The notes beneath the pieces were generated by a model. It was not told the origin of the DNA and did no database searches. It worked only from the letters and a program-made list of their open reading frames with translations. Shown piece by piece: positions 1 to 6,684 of a stretch of DNA of 12,950 bases (its first letter is position 1; every line of letters starts with the position of its first letter). This stretch comes from CAJPST01 sp041795785 (GTDB lineage: Bacteria; Pseudomonadota; Gammaproteobacteria; Enterobacterales; Pasteurellaceae): contig JBHBXR010000152.1 in assembly GCA_041795785.1 (NCBI GenBank), positions 1-12,950 on the forward strand, given 5' to 3'. The translations under genes were made by a program, and so were the position numbers.

Positions 1-134
1 CACATATAAAAATCAAATCTCTCTTAGTTCCAAATAACCTTATAATTGATGCAGATTTAACACGATAATTTGAAAAAATACAATATACTTTGAAAAAGTT
101 TTTTATACCGAAAACGCACATTAAATAGCCCTTC

Positions 135-164
135 GGATTAAAACATAGTTTACTGTTTTATTCC
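135..164 (-). other. Imperfect hairpin downstream of pheA
   Basis: GGATTAAAACA (135-145) pairs with TGTTTTATTCC (154-164) with one mismatch and an 8-base loop. It lies about 45 bases after the pheA stop. No T-run follows on the minus strand, so if it ends the pheA transcript it would do so as a Rho-dependent or processing structure. The rest of 1-208 is AT-rich and I see no gene in it. Confidence 0.35.
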
Positions 165-195
165 GCAGAGAAAATAAAAAACACCTTAAAAACCG

Positions 196-204
196 ACCGC
201 ACTT
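196..204 (-). repeat. DNA uptake signal core just after pheA
   Basis: AAGTGCGGT on the minus strand starts four bases after the pheA stop codon. It marks DNA for natural transformation in Pasteurellaceae (established for Haemophilus). It is one of two intergenic copies here and is followed by CGGTTTTT, partly matching the extended consensus. Confidence 0.9.
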
Positions 205-208
205 TTCA

Positions 209-1369
209 TTATTTCACTTCAACCGGCTTAACTATTTCACTCGGATAACAACCCAATACTTTCAAATAAGTACTGACTTGTTTTAATTCTTCCAGCGCCA
301 ATTGAGTATCGGGATGATGAATATTGGCTTCAATTTCCAAATAAAACATTTCTTCCCACGGTTTGCCGTAAATCGGGCGGGATTCCAGTTTAGTCATTTT
401 GATTTGATGCTTTTTAAATACCAAGAGCGCATCCACCAAGGCGCCCGCTTGTTGTGAAGTGGTCATCAGTAACAGAGTTTTGGTCGGAATCTGCGGCGAT
501 ACCGTCACCGCTTGACGGGCGATAACAATAAAGCGGGTGATATTATTGGCTTGATTAGCAATATCGGTTTTTAATACGCGTAAACCGTATAAACGTCCGC
601 CGTCTTCGTTACCGAGCGCCGCAATATTCGGCTTATTTAAGCTTGCCACCAGCTGCATGGCATGGGAGCTGCTTTCACAATATTCGATATGTACCCGATC
701 AAGGCTGCGGATAAAATGGCTGCATTGTTGGATGACCTGCGGATGGCTGTATAAGGTATCTATCTTACTGAGATCATCCTGATCGTTCACTAAAACGCAG
801 TGCTTGATTTGATAAGCCAATTCGCCGACTAGGGATAAGTCCGTGTGTTGCAATAAATCATAGACCTCATTAATCGAACCCGAAGTGGTGTTTTCCAGCG
901 GCAACACGCCGTAATCCGCTTCACCGTTGGCGACTTTTTCAAAAATCTGTTCAAAGGAACTGCAACTTAATTCGATAAGTTGTTCCTGATAACGGGTTGC
1001 GTAGTTACGCGCCGCCAAATGGGAATAAGATCCGCGTTTACCTAAAAAAGCAATATGAATACTTTCTTCACGTTGTTGATTGAGTTTTTTCTGCAAATAA
1101 ACCTGTTGGGTGAGAACGGAATCTTCAATAATTTTTTGAAAAATTTGCGTGATATATTGCGGTTCCAGCTGATAATTTTCATTTTCCGCAAAAGTAATCA
1201 ATTCTTGCAGCAGTTGTTGTTCGCGTTCCACATCACGCAACGGTTTTTGCGTCACTTCTTTACTGCGCACCACATCAAAAGCAAGACGGTGACGTTCGGA
1301 TAAGAGCTTCAACAAACTGCGGTCAATTTGCGTAATTTGTTGACGAATATCGGTGAGATCGAGAGCCAT
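209..1369 (-). CDS. pheA: Bifunctional chorismate mutase / prephenate dehydratase (P-protein)
   Basis: This cytoplasmic enzyme converts chorismate to prephenate and then to phenylpyruvate, the committed steps of phenylalanine synthesis. At 386 aa it equals E. coli PheA. The N-terminal AroQ chorismate mutase domain (about 1-90) keeps the expected active-site residues R9, R26, K37, D46, R49, E50 and Q88. The prephenate dehydratase domain (about 104-290) has GSYSHLAA, PLENTTSG, the YSHP stretch and the NNITRF catalytic threonine region. The C-terminal ACT domain has the GALV and ESRP motifs that bind phenylalanine, so feedback inhibition is likely intact (inference from family). The ATG start is preceded by AAGGA at 6 bases. 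It is the last gene of the series, 100 bases after ushA, with its own promoter and a 5' hairpin. No phenylalanine-rich leader peptide like E. coli pheL is visible. Confidence 0.97.
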   Translation of the reverse strand: MALDLTDIRQQITQIDRSLLKLLSERHRLAFDVVRSKEVTQKPLRDVEREQQLLQELITFAENENYQLEPQYITQIFQKIIEDSVLTQQVYLQKKLNQQREESIHIAFLGKRGSYSHLAARNYATRYQEQLIELSCSSFEQIFEKVANGEADYGVLPLENTTSGSINEVYDLLQHTDLSLVGELAYQIKHCVLVNDQDDLSKIDTLYSHPQVIQQCSHFIRSLDRVHIEYCESSSHAMQLVASLNKPNIAALGNEDGGRLYGLRVLKTDIANQANNITRFIVIARQAVTVSPQIPTKTLLLMTTSQQAGALVDALLVFKKHQIKMTKLESRPIYGKPWEEMFYLEIEANIHHPDTQLALEELKQVSTYLKVLGCYPSEIVKPVEVK

Positions 1370-1392
1370 AATGTTTCCTTAAAAATAAATCG

Positions 1393-1430
1393 GGCGTGTT
1401 AATCCGACGGAATACAACGATTAACACGCC
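1393..1430 (-). terminator. 12-bp perfect hairpin between ushA and pheA
   Basis: The arms GGCGTGTTAATC (1393-1404 on the plus strand) and GATTAACACGCC (1419-1430) are perfect complements around a 14-base loop. On the minus strand the stem is followed by CGATTTATTTTT, an interrupted U-tract, so it may terminate ushA transcripts. However, it lies just downstream of the predicted pheA start point (about 1431-1432), so it would also form the extreme 5' end of the pheA mRNA. It could therefore be a stabilising 5' stem-loop or an attenuator. The structure is certain; the function is inference. Confidence 0.6.
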
Positions 1431-1438
1431 TCAATGCC

Positions 1439-1467
1439 ATTGTAGGCAGATAGTTAAAAATTCTCAA
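1439..1467 (-). promoter_or_regulatory. Predicted sigma70 promoter for pheA
   Basis: On the minus strand, TTGAGA (-35, 1467-1462) and TACAAT (-10, 1444-1439) are separated by 17 bases. Each hexamer matches consensus at 5 of 6 positions and the spacing is optimal. The -35 begins three bases after the ushA stop codon. Transcription would start near 1431-1432, giving a leader of about 60 bases that opens with the 1393-1430 hairpin. Confidence 0.65.
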
Positions 1468-1469
1468 GT

Positions 1470-3116
1470 TTAGCGATAGATAATCTCGTCTTTCGGTTCA
1501 AACTTCGCAGCATCAAGCGGTGAATTTTTATTGAAATATTCTTTCAACACTTCCGCATCCACAAATCCCGTATTAACGTAAGACGGTTTGTCCGTCACTT
1601 TCGGATAACCGTCGCCGCCTGCCGCACTATAACTCGGCAGAGAAACACGATAGGTTTTGTTTAAATCCAACGGTTTACCTTGAATTTTCACGTCTTTCAC
1701 TTGTTTAATCGCACGATCCACGACCATACTGATACCGGCAAATTGCGCATAGGCACCGGAATCCACCTCTTTCAATGCAATCACGTTCAATAGTTCGATT
1801 AGCTCCGCACCGCTAAGATCTACGGAACTGACGATATTACCGAAAGGCTGCACTTTCAGAATGTCTTTATAAGTGACATTACCTTCCAAAATACTGTCGC
1901 GGATACCGCCCGAGTTCATAATACCCACATCGGCTTTCGCCCGTTCACGCTGCGCTTCGGCGATTAACCGACCTAAATTGGTTTGTTGAAAACGAACGAC
2001 TTTACGATCGCCCTCCAGCTTTCCTTTTAACTCACCGACTTTAACGCCTAAAAGTTCATCGCCTTTGTCTTGGTATATTTTCAGCTCCGCCGCCAATTTT
2101 TCGTCCTGCGGAATTTCATCGGCATATAACACATACTCGCTTTTACCTTCCGCATTTTTCACTTTTTTCTTCAGATTCACCGGAATCAATTCATAGTGCG
2201 CCAGTTTCAGCTCACCGTTTTTAAACTCAAAATCCGCCCGACCGACAAATTTCCCCCATTCGCCCGCCTGCATAATCCAGCTGCCGTTTTGGAAATCCGG
2301 TTTGCAAGGTTGTGTCGGTTCGTAATTTTCAATAAATACGCCTTTATCATCCACACAAACGGTATCATGCGTATGACCGCCGATAATCATATCAAAAGCG
2401 TTTTTATCCAAATTGCGCGCCAAATTCACATCACCCGGCGCATTGGAACCGTGTTTGCCGTCATAATAATAGCCCATATGGGTCAGCGCAATTTTAACAT
2501 CCGGCTTTTCTTTGTTTTCTAACTCCGTCAGCACGCGTTTTGCCGCTGCCGTCGGATCTTCAAAATGAACCAATCCCATATATTCGGGATTGCCCAACTT
2601 CGCCGTATCTTCCGTAGTAAGTCCCACCACGGCAATTTTTAACCCTTGTTTATCAAACACGACATAAGGCTTAACTAAAAAATCCTTAGTTTTATTGTTA
2701 TATACGTTCGCGGATAAAAACGGAAATTTCGCCCATTTTTCTTGCATATCCAGCAGCTGCAACGGATTGTCGAATTCATGGTTACCTAATGTCATGGCTT
2801 CATAGCCGATAGCATTCATCCCTTCAATATCCGGTTTGGCGTTTTGCAGATCCGATTCCGGAATGCCGGTGTTAATATCCCCCGCATTAAGCAGTAAAAC
2901 CGAACCGCCTTTAGCTTCCACGTCTTTTTTAATACGATCAATTAAGGTTTTCTGTGCGGCTAAACCGTATTCGCCTTTATCATTCGTCCAAAAGTGACCG
3001 TGCAAATCATTGGTATGCAATACGGTGAACTTATAGGTCTTATCGGTCTCGTATGCCGCGGCATTGGCGACGAACAAACTTAATGCCAATAAATTAAGTG
3101 TTAATGTTTTTTTCAT
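1470..3116 (-). CDS. ushA: Periplasmic UDP-sugar hydrolase / 5'-nucleotidase precursor
   Basis: This exported metallophosphoesterase hydrolyses UDP-glucose and 5'-nucleotides for nucleoside and phosphate salvage. It has 548 aa, close to the 550 of E. coli UshA. A Sec signal peptide (MKK, hydrophobic 5-17) ends in AAA before Y22, and mature YETDKTYKF mirrors E. coli YEQDKTYKI. The dinuclear metal site is complete: D37 and H39 (NDLHGH), D80, N112-H113 (GNHE), H213, H248 and H250 (GGHTHD). C254 and C271 match the E. coli disulfide pair. The C-terminal substrate domain has R375, N401-R406 (NSGGIR), QPFGN (423-427) and GGDGYP. The SD AAGGAG lies 7 bases before ATG. It follows yqhD by 59 bases. H. 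influenzae NucA is a related alternative, but the C-terminus fits UshA better. Confidence 0.93.
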   Translation of the reverse strand: MKKTLTLNLLALSLFVANAAAYETDKTYKFTVLHTNDLHGHFWTNDKGEYGLAAQKTLIDRIKKDVEAKGGSVLLLNAGDINTGIPESDLQNAKPDIEGMNAIGYEAMTLGNHEFDNPLQLLDMQEKWAKFPFLSANVYNNKTKDFLVKPYVVFDKQGLKIAVVGLTTEDTAKLGNPEYMGLVHFEDPTAAAKRVLTELENKEKPDVKIALTHMGYYYDGKHGSNAPGDVNLARNLDKNAFDMIIGGHTHDTVCVDDKGVFIENYEPTQPCKPDFQNGSWIMQAGEWGKFVGRADFEFKNGELKLAHYELIPVNLKKKVKNAEGKSEYVLYADEIPQDEKLAAELKIYQDKGDELLGVKVGELKGKLEGDRKVVRFQQTNLGRLIAEAQRERAKADVGIMNSGGIRDSILEGNVTYKDILKVQPFGNIVSSVDLSGAELIELLNVIALKEVDSGAYAQFAGISMVVDRAIKQVKDVKIQGKPLDLNKTYRVSLPSYSAAGGDGYPKVTDKPSYVNTGFVDAEVLKEYFNKNSPLDAAKFEPKDEIIYR

Positions 3117-3133
3117 GGTTTATCTCCTTATTG

Positions 3134-3162
3134 TAAAAAAACTGTTTTTTTGACCGCACTTT
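3134..3162 (-). repeat. Nearly complete extended DNA uptake signal in the yqhD-ushA gap
   Basis: The core AAAGTGCGGT (minus strand, 3162-3153) is followed by C, A, AAAAA, six bases, then T and TTTTA. This fits 28 of 29 positions of the extended Haemophilus consensus (core, N, R, W5, N6, R, W5). The two AT segments form the dyad A7-CTG-T7 at 3135-3151. A 6-bp repeat (AAACTG/CAGTTT, 3139-3144 and 3165-3170) encloses part of it. It may act as a weak terminator for yqhD, but the stem is poor. Confidence 0.85.
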
Positions 3163-3175
3163 TGCAGTTTAAGCC

Positions 3176-4333
3176 TTATAGTGCCGCCCGTAAAATGGCG
3201 TCTACCGCCCGACTGTCAATATTATTACGTTCTCCTAATAGCGGCGGTTTGTGTTCCGCTAATTTTTTCAGAACCAGAGGAAATTGTCCATCATCAATTC
3301 CATAATCGGCAAAGCGGGTTTTCACGCCCATTTGCTCAAAGAAAGCGCGGGTATTGTCAATTGCGAGTCGTACCGCTTCATCATCATTATTTCCCTGATA
3401 ATTCCACACTCGTTTAGCATATTGAATCAACTTTTCGCGTTTATCCGCTTTCTGATGTTCCATCAAAGCGGGAACGATAATCGCCAATGTCTGCGCATGA
3501 TCCAAACCGTAAATCGCCGTCAGTTCGTGTCCGATAGCGTGCGACGACCAATCTTGCGGCACGCCGACACCTAAAATACCGTTCAGCCCCATAGTTGCCG
3601 CCCACATAATATTAGCTCTTGCATGATAATCCGACGGATTCGCCAACACTTTCGGTCCGTCTTCGATCAGGGTCAAAAATACGCCTTCGGCAAAACGATC
3701 CTGAATTTTAGCATCTACCGGATAAGTCATATATTGTTCAAACGTATGGACAAAAGCATCCACTACGCCATTCGCAGTTTGCCGTGGCGGCAGGGAATAT
3801 GTAGCGGTCGGATCGAGTACGGCAAACAAAGGTTTCACTGCGGCAGACTTAAAGGATAATTTATCCTGCGTTTCCCGACGGCTGAGCACCGCAGTGCCGT
3901 TCATTTCCGAACCCGTTGCGGGTAAGGTGAGAATCGCGCCGATAGGTAAAGCTTGTTTGATTTCTGCCTTTTGAACAATAATTTGCTGCCACAAATCTCC
4001 CGAAAAACCGACCGCACTTGCAATAAATTTGCAACCGTCCAATACGGAACCACCGCCAACCGCTAAAATGAAATTCAGTTGATGTTGTTTCACCAGCGCT
4101 ACCGCTTTCAATAATGTTTCATATTGCGGATTAGGTTCGATACCTGAAAACTCGATGTAATGATAACCGTCCAATACATTACTGACTTGCTCGAAAACGC
4201 CGTTCTTTTTGATACTACCGCCGCCATAAGCCAGTAAAATACGGGCAGTTTTAGGAAGATATTGTGTAATTGATGCAATTTGTCCTTCGCCGAAAAGAAT
4301 TTGTGTCGGCAAGTGTAAGGTGAAATTGAACAT
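3176..4333 (-). CDS. yqhD: NADPH-dependent aldehyde reductase, iron-containing alcohol dehydrogenase family
   Basis: This cytoplasmic enzyme is predicted to reduce short-chain and toxic aldehydes to alcohols with NADPH. It matches E. coli YqhD along its whole length, including IEPNP, VGGGSVLDG, LTLPATGSE, LPPRQ-ANGVVDAFVHT and GLDHAQTLAI. Residues 1-180 hold the nucleotide-binding fold with YGGGS (36-40), the NADP-type motif of YqhD. The helical metal domain has D192, H196, H265 and H279, matching the E. coli metal ligands D194, H198, H267 and H281. I chose the ATG at 4333 (385 aa), because GGAGG (4343-4339) sits 5 bases upstream. A longer reading from the TTG at 4345 would start on top of that SD. 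No adjacent AraC-type YqhC regulator is present. A terminator-like hairpin lies just before the SD. An uptake signal is embedded at 4011-4019. Butanol dehydrogenase annotation is a close alternative. Confidence 0.93.
   Translation of the reverse strand: MFNFTLHLPTQILFGEGQIASITQYLPKTARILLAYGGGSIKKNGVFEQVSNVLDGYHYIEFSGIEPNPQYETLLKAVALVKQHQLNFILAVGGGSVLDGCKFIASAVGFSGDLWQQIIVQKAEIKQALPIGAILTLPATGSEMNGTAVLSRRETQDKLSFKSAAVKPLFAVLDPTATYSLPPRQTANGVVDAFVHTFEQYMTYPVDAKIQDRFAEGVFLTLIEDGPKVLANPSDYHARANIMWAATMGLNGILGVGVPQDWSSHAIGHELTAIYGLDHAQTLAIIVPALMEHQKADKREKLIQYAKRVWNYQGNNDDEAVRLAIDNTRAFFEQMGVKTRFADYGIDDGQFPLVLKKLAEHKPPLLGERNNIDSRAVDAILRAAL
4011..4019 (-). repeat. DNA uptake signal core inside yqhD
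   Basis: AAGTGCGGT on the minus strand lies in the yqhD coding sequence and encodes Ser-Ala-Val (residues 106-108) in frame AGT GCG GTC. The downstream AT segments of the extended signal are only partly present. Confidence 0.9.
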
Positions 4334-4348
4334 ACATTCCTCCAATAA

Positions 4349-4381
4349 AAAAAGCTATACTTCGTCGAAATATAGCTTTTT
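4349..4381 (-). terminator. Hairpin with U-run after lpxC, abutting the yqhD ribosome binding site
   Basis: An 11-bp perfect inverted repeat (4349-4359 AAAAAGCTATA and 4371-4381 TATAGCTTTTT) has an 11-base loop. On the minus strand it reads AGCTATA, loop, TATAGCT, then seven T. It begins 15 bases after the lpxC stop and fits a Rho-independent terminator of the dcw transcript. The T-run ends three bases before the yqhD SD GGAGG, so the element is also part of the yqhD leader. The run of A on the other side makes it formally bidirectional. Confidence 0.75.
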
Positions 4382-4396
4382 CTTGATAAATTCAGA

Positions 4397-5314
4397 TTAA
4401 ATAAACACTTGTGTCGGTGCAACATAACCTTGCGGCACGGTTTCTTTGTCTTCGAAAGTGACAAATTCCCACGCCTCTTGGTTCTCCAAAACGGCACGCA
4501 ACAATTTATTGTTTAACCCGTGACCGGATTTATACGCTTTGAAATCACCGATAATATTGTAACCGCACATAAACAAATCGCCGATTGCATCAAGCATTTT
4601 ATGACGAACCAGCTCGTCTTTAAAACGTAACCCGTCTTCGTTTAACACGCGATAGCTGTCCAGCACGATGGCGTTATCCAAACTACCGCCTAATGCCAAA
4701 CCTTGCGATTGAAGATATTCAATATCTTTCATGAAAGCAAAGGTTCTGGCGCGACTGATTTGATGTACAAAGTTTTGTGCGGAAAAATCCAAACTGTAAT
4801 CACTGACTTTTTTACTGATTGCCGGATGATTAAAGTCAATGGTAAAGCCTAAACGGAAACCGTTATAAGGTGATAATTCCGCCCATTTGTCACCGTCTTC
4901 CACGCGAACTTTTTGTTTCACACGGATAAATTTCTTCGGCGCATTTTGCTCCTCTATGCCGGCATCCAACAACAAATAAACGAACGGACTGGCGCTTCCG
5001 TCCATAATCGGAATTTCAGGCGCATCCACTTCAATAATAATATTGTCGATCCCTAAACCGGCTAATGCCGCATTCAGATGTTCAACGGTTGAAATGCGCA
5101 CGCCGCTATCGTTTACCAAACACGTACAAAGCATCGTATCGCGTACAGCTTGGGCATTCGCCGGAAAAGTGACCGGCGGATTCAAATCCGTGCGGCAATA
5201 AATAACACCGGTATTTGCCATTGCCGGACGTAAAGTTAATGTGACTTTATTACCGCTATGTAAACCTACACCTGTTACTTTAATGCTTTGCTTCAATGTT
5301 CTTTGTTTAATCAT
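4397..5314 (-). CDS. lpxC: UDP-3-O-acyl-N-acetylglucosamine deacetylase
   Basis: This zinc enzyme of the cytoplasm deacetylates UDP-3-O-acyl-GlcNAc, the committed step of lipid A synthesis. Length (305 aa) equals E. coli LpxC, and even the residue numbers agree. The zinc ligands are H79 (within TVEHLNAAL), H238 and D242 (HKMLDAIGD), with the general base E78, D246 and H265 (KSGHG). The tail from about 290 (ETVPQGYVAPTQVFI) may carry the FtsH degradation signal known in E. coli, though its sequence differs. The ATG start has only a weak GAG-type ribosome site. It is the last gene of the division cluster, 48 bases after ftsZ, and is followed by a terminator-like hairpin. Confidence 0.98.
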   Translation of the reverse strand: MIKQRTLKQSIKVTGVGLHSGNKVTLTLRPAMANTGVIYCRTDLNPPVTFPANAQAVRDTMLCTCLVNDSGVRISTVEHLNAALAGLGIDNIIIEVDAPEIPIMDGSASPFVYLLLDAGIEEQNAPKKFIRVKQKVRVEDGDKWAELSPYNGFRLGFTIDFNHPAISKKVSDYSLDFSAQNFVHQISRARTFAFMKDIEYLQSQGLALGGSLDNAIVLDSYRVLNEDGLRFKDELVRHKMLDAIGDLFMCGYNIIGDFKAYKSGHGLNNKLLRAVLENQEAWEFVTFEDKETVPQGYVAPTQVFI

Positions 5315-5335
5315 AACATTATCTCAATTTGTGTT

Positions 5336-5353
5336 ATAAACCTGAGGGTTTAT
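5336..5353 (-). other. Small hairpin in the ftsZ-lpxC gap
   Basis: ATAAACC (5336-5342) and GGTTTAT (5347-5353) are perfect complements around a 4-base loop. On the minus strand there is no T-run after the stem (AACACAAATT follows), so it is not a standard terminator. It could be an mRNA processing or stability element between ftsZ and lpxC. It ends 21 bases before the lpxC start. Confidence 0.45.
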
Positions 5354-5362
5354 ATGACGAAA

Positions 5363-6595
5363 TTATTTATTGCGCAAAAACGCAGGCTTAAATACATCCT
5401 CGTTCAATTGTGCCGGACGTGCGGATTGTTCCGCTTGCATCGGCTGTTGCGAATTAGACACATTCTGAGACGATTGAGTTCCCTGTACATACGCATTATT
5501 TACTTGATTTTGTATCGGGCGTTGAACCGGAGACAATGGGGAAGGCTCATCAATATCACCGATCCCCGTCGCAACGATGGTTACACGAACTTCATCACTC
5601 ATTTCCGGCACTAATGTGGTTCCGACTACAACGGTGGCTTCATCAGAAGCAAATGCGCGAATAGTGTCGCCTACCGCATAAAATTCATCTAATCCCAAAT
5701 CCAAACCGGCTGTAATATTAACTAAAACGCCTTTTGCACCGGATAAATCCACATCTTCCAATAGCGGGCTGGCAACCGCATCTTGCGCCGCTTTCTCGGC
5801 GCGACCGTCACTGGCAGAACCTTGCGCTATACCTGACCCCATCATTGCGCGCCCCATCTCAGACATTACCGTACGAACGTCAGCGAAATCCACATTAATC
5901 AAACCCGGGGAGGTAATCATATCGGAAATACCTGTAACCGCATTGCGCAAAATATCATTTGCCGCAGAGAATGCTTGAATTAAGGTAACATTTTTACCCA
6001 ATACTTTTAATAATTTTTCATTAGGAATAATGATCAGTGAATCAACATGTTTGGAAAGTTCTCTAATGCCCAACTCCGCAAACTGCATACGTTTTTTGCC
6101 TTCAAAAGAAAAAGGTTTCGTCACTACCGCAACGGTTAAAATGCCTAATTCTTTTGCAATTTGAGCAACAATCGGTGCCGCACCCGTTCCCGTACCGCCC
6201 CCCATACCGGCGGCAATAAACACCATATCGGCACCTTCCAACATTGCACGGATAGCATCCTGATCATCCTCAGCCGCTTTACGACCTACATTCGGATTGG
6301 CCCCGGCACCCAAGCCTTTCGTTGTTGCTCCGCCGATTTGAACCGTTTGTTGCACATTACTCTTGCGTAATGCCTGTGCATCGGTGTTCACCGCATAGAA
6401 AACAATTTTACCGTGTTCGTCATCTGCGGTTGGGAAAGGCACTTCGTCGGCACCGACAATTGTACCGCCCATATCATGTTTAATCATGTTGGCAACCATA
6501 TGGTTTACGGCATTACCGCCGCCACCGCCAATACCAACAACTTTGATAAGAGCACCGTTCATTGCGCCAAGATCATAATCAACCGGTTCAAACAT
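5363..6595 (-). CDS. ftsZ: Cell division tubulin homologue, Z-ring GTPase
   Basis: FtsZ polymerises with GTP into the Z-ring at mid-cell and recruits the divisome. The protein has 410 aa against 383 in E. coli. The N-terminus MFEPVDYD matches the family, followed by GGGGGNAV (23-30). The tubulin signature GGGTGTG is at 132-138. The T7 loop NVDFADVR (234-241) carries the catalytic aspartates D236 and D239. About 23 residues are inserted between helix 1 and strand 2 (roughly 36-64) relative to E. coli. A glutamine- and asparagine-rich linker (about 350-397) leads to the conserved tail FKPAFLR, which binds FtsA and ZipA in relatives. The SD GGAG lies 7 bases before ATG. A predicted promoter and leader hairpin lie in the 85-base gap after ftsA. 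Confidence 0.98.
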   Translation of the reverse strand: MFEPVDYDLGAMNGALIKVVGIGGGGGNAVNHMVANMIKHDMGGTIVGADEVPFPTADDEHGKIVFYAVNTDAQALRKSNVQQTVQIGGATTKGLGAGANPNVGRKAAEDDQDAIRAMLEGADMVFIAAGMGGGTGTGAAPIVAQIAKELGILTVAVVTKPFSFEGKKRMQFAELGIRELSKHVDSLIIIPNEKLLKVLGKNVTLIQAFSAANDILRNAVTGISDMITSPGLINVDFADVRTVMSEMGRAMMGSGIAQGSASDGRAEKAAQDAVASPLLEDVDLSGAKGVLVNITAGLDLGLDEFYAVGDTIRAFASDEATVVVGTTLVPEMSDEVRVTIVATGIGDIDEPSPLSPVQRPIQNQVNNAYVQGTQSSQNVSNSQQPMQAEQSARPAQLNEDVFKPAFLRNK

Positions 6596-6611
6596 ATTTA
6601 TTCTCCGTCAA

Positions 6612-6631
6612 TGTTAGATGTTTTTCTAACA
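6612..6631 (-). other. Hairpin in the ftsZ leader
   Basis: TGTTAGA (6612-6618) and TCTAACA (6625-6631) are perfect complements around a 6-base loop. On the minus strand the stem ends six bases before the ftsZ SD (GGAG) and is not followed by a T-run, so it is not a terminator. It lies between the predicted promoter and the start codon, hence in the 5' untranslated region, and may affect translation or stability of ftsZ mRNA. Function is inference. Confidence 0.5.
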
Positions 6632-6656
6632 CGTAAATTAATCCTAAATCTTTCCT

Positions 6657-6684
6657 ATTGTAGATGAAAAATATAAATTCTCAA
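6657..6684 (-). promoter_or_regulatory. Predicted sigma70 promoter for ftsZ
   Basis: On the minus strand, TTGAGA (-35, 6684-6679) and TACAAT (-10, 6662-6657) are 16 bases apart, each with 5 of 6 consensus matches. The -35 overlaps the ftsA stop codon (TGA at 6683-6681). Transcription would start near 6650, giving a leader of about 55 bases. A dedicated ftsZ promoter inside the cluster is normal in relatives. The hexamers are identical to those predicted for pheA. Confidence 0.6.

Noticed and set aside
60..115. AT-rich stretch with TATAAA and TTGAAA words near the left edge
   Set aside because: No pair of hexamers has proper spacing on either strand, so I do not call a promoter.
1401..1442. 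A 13-codon leader ORF on the minus strand (ATGGCATTG...) upstream of pheA
   Set aside because: Its ATG lies inside the predicted -10 hexamer, so it would not be on the pheA transcript. It has no SD and no phenylalanine codons.
4334..4345. TTG start for yqhD adding MEEC
   Set aside because: The added codons are the SD sequence itself; ATG at 4333 has ideal spacing and fits the family N-terminus.
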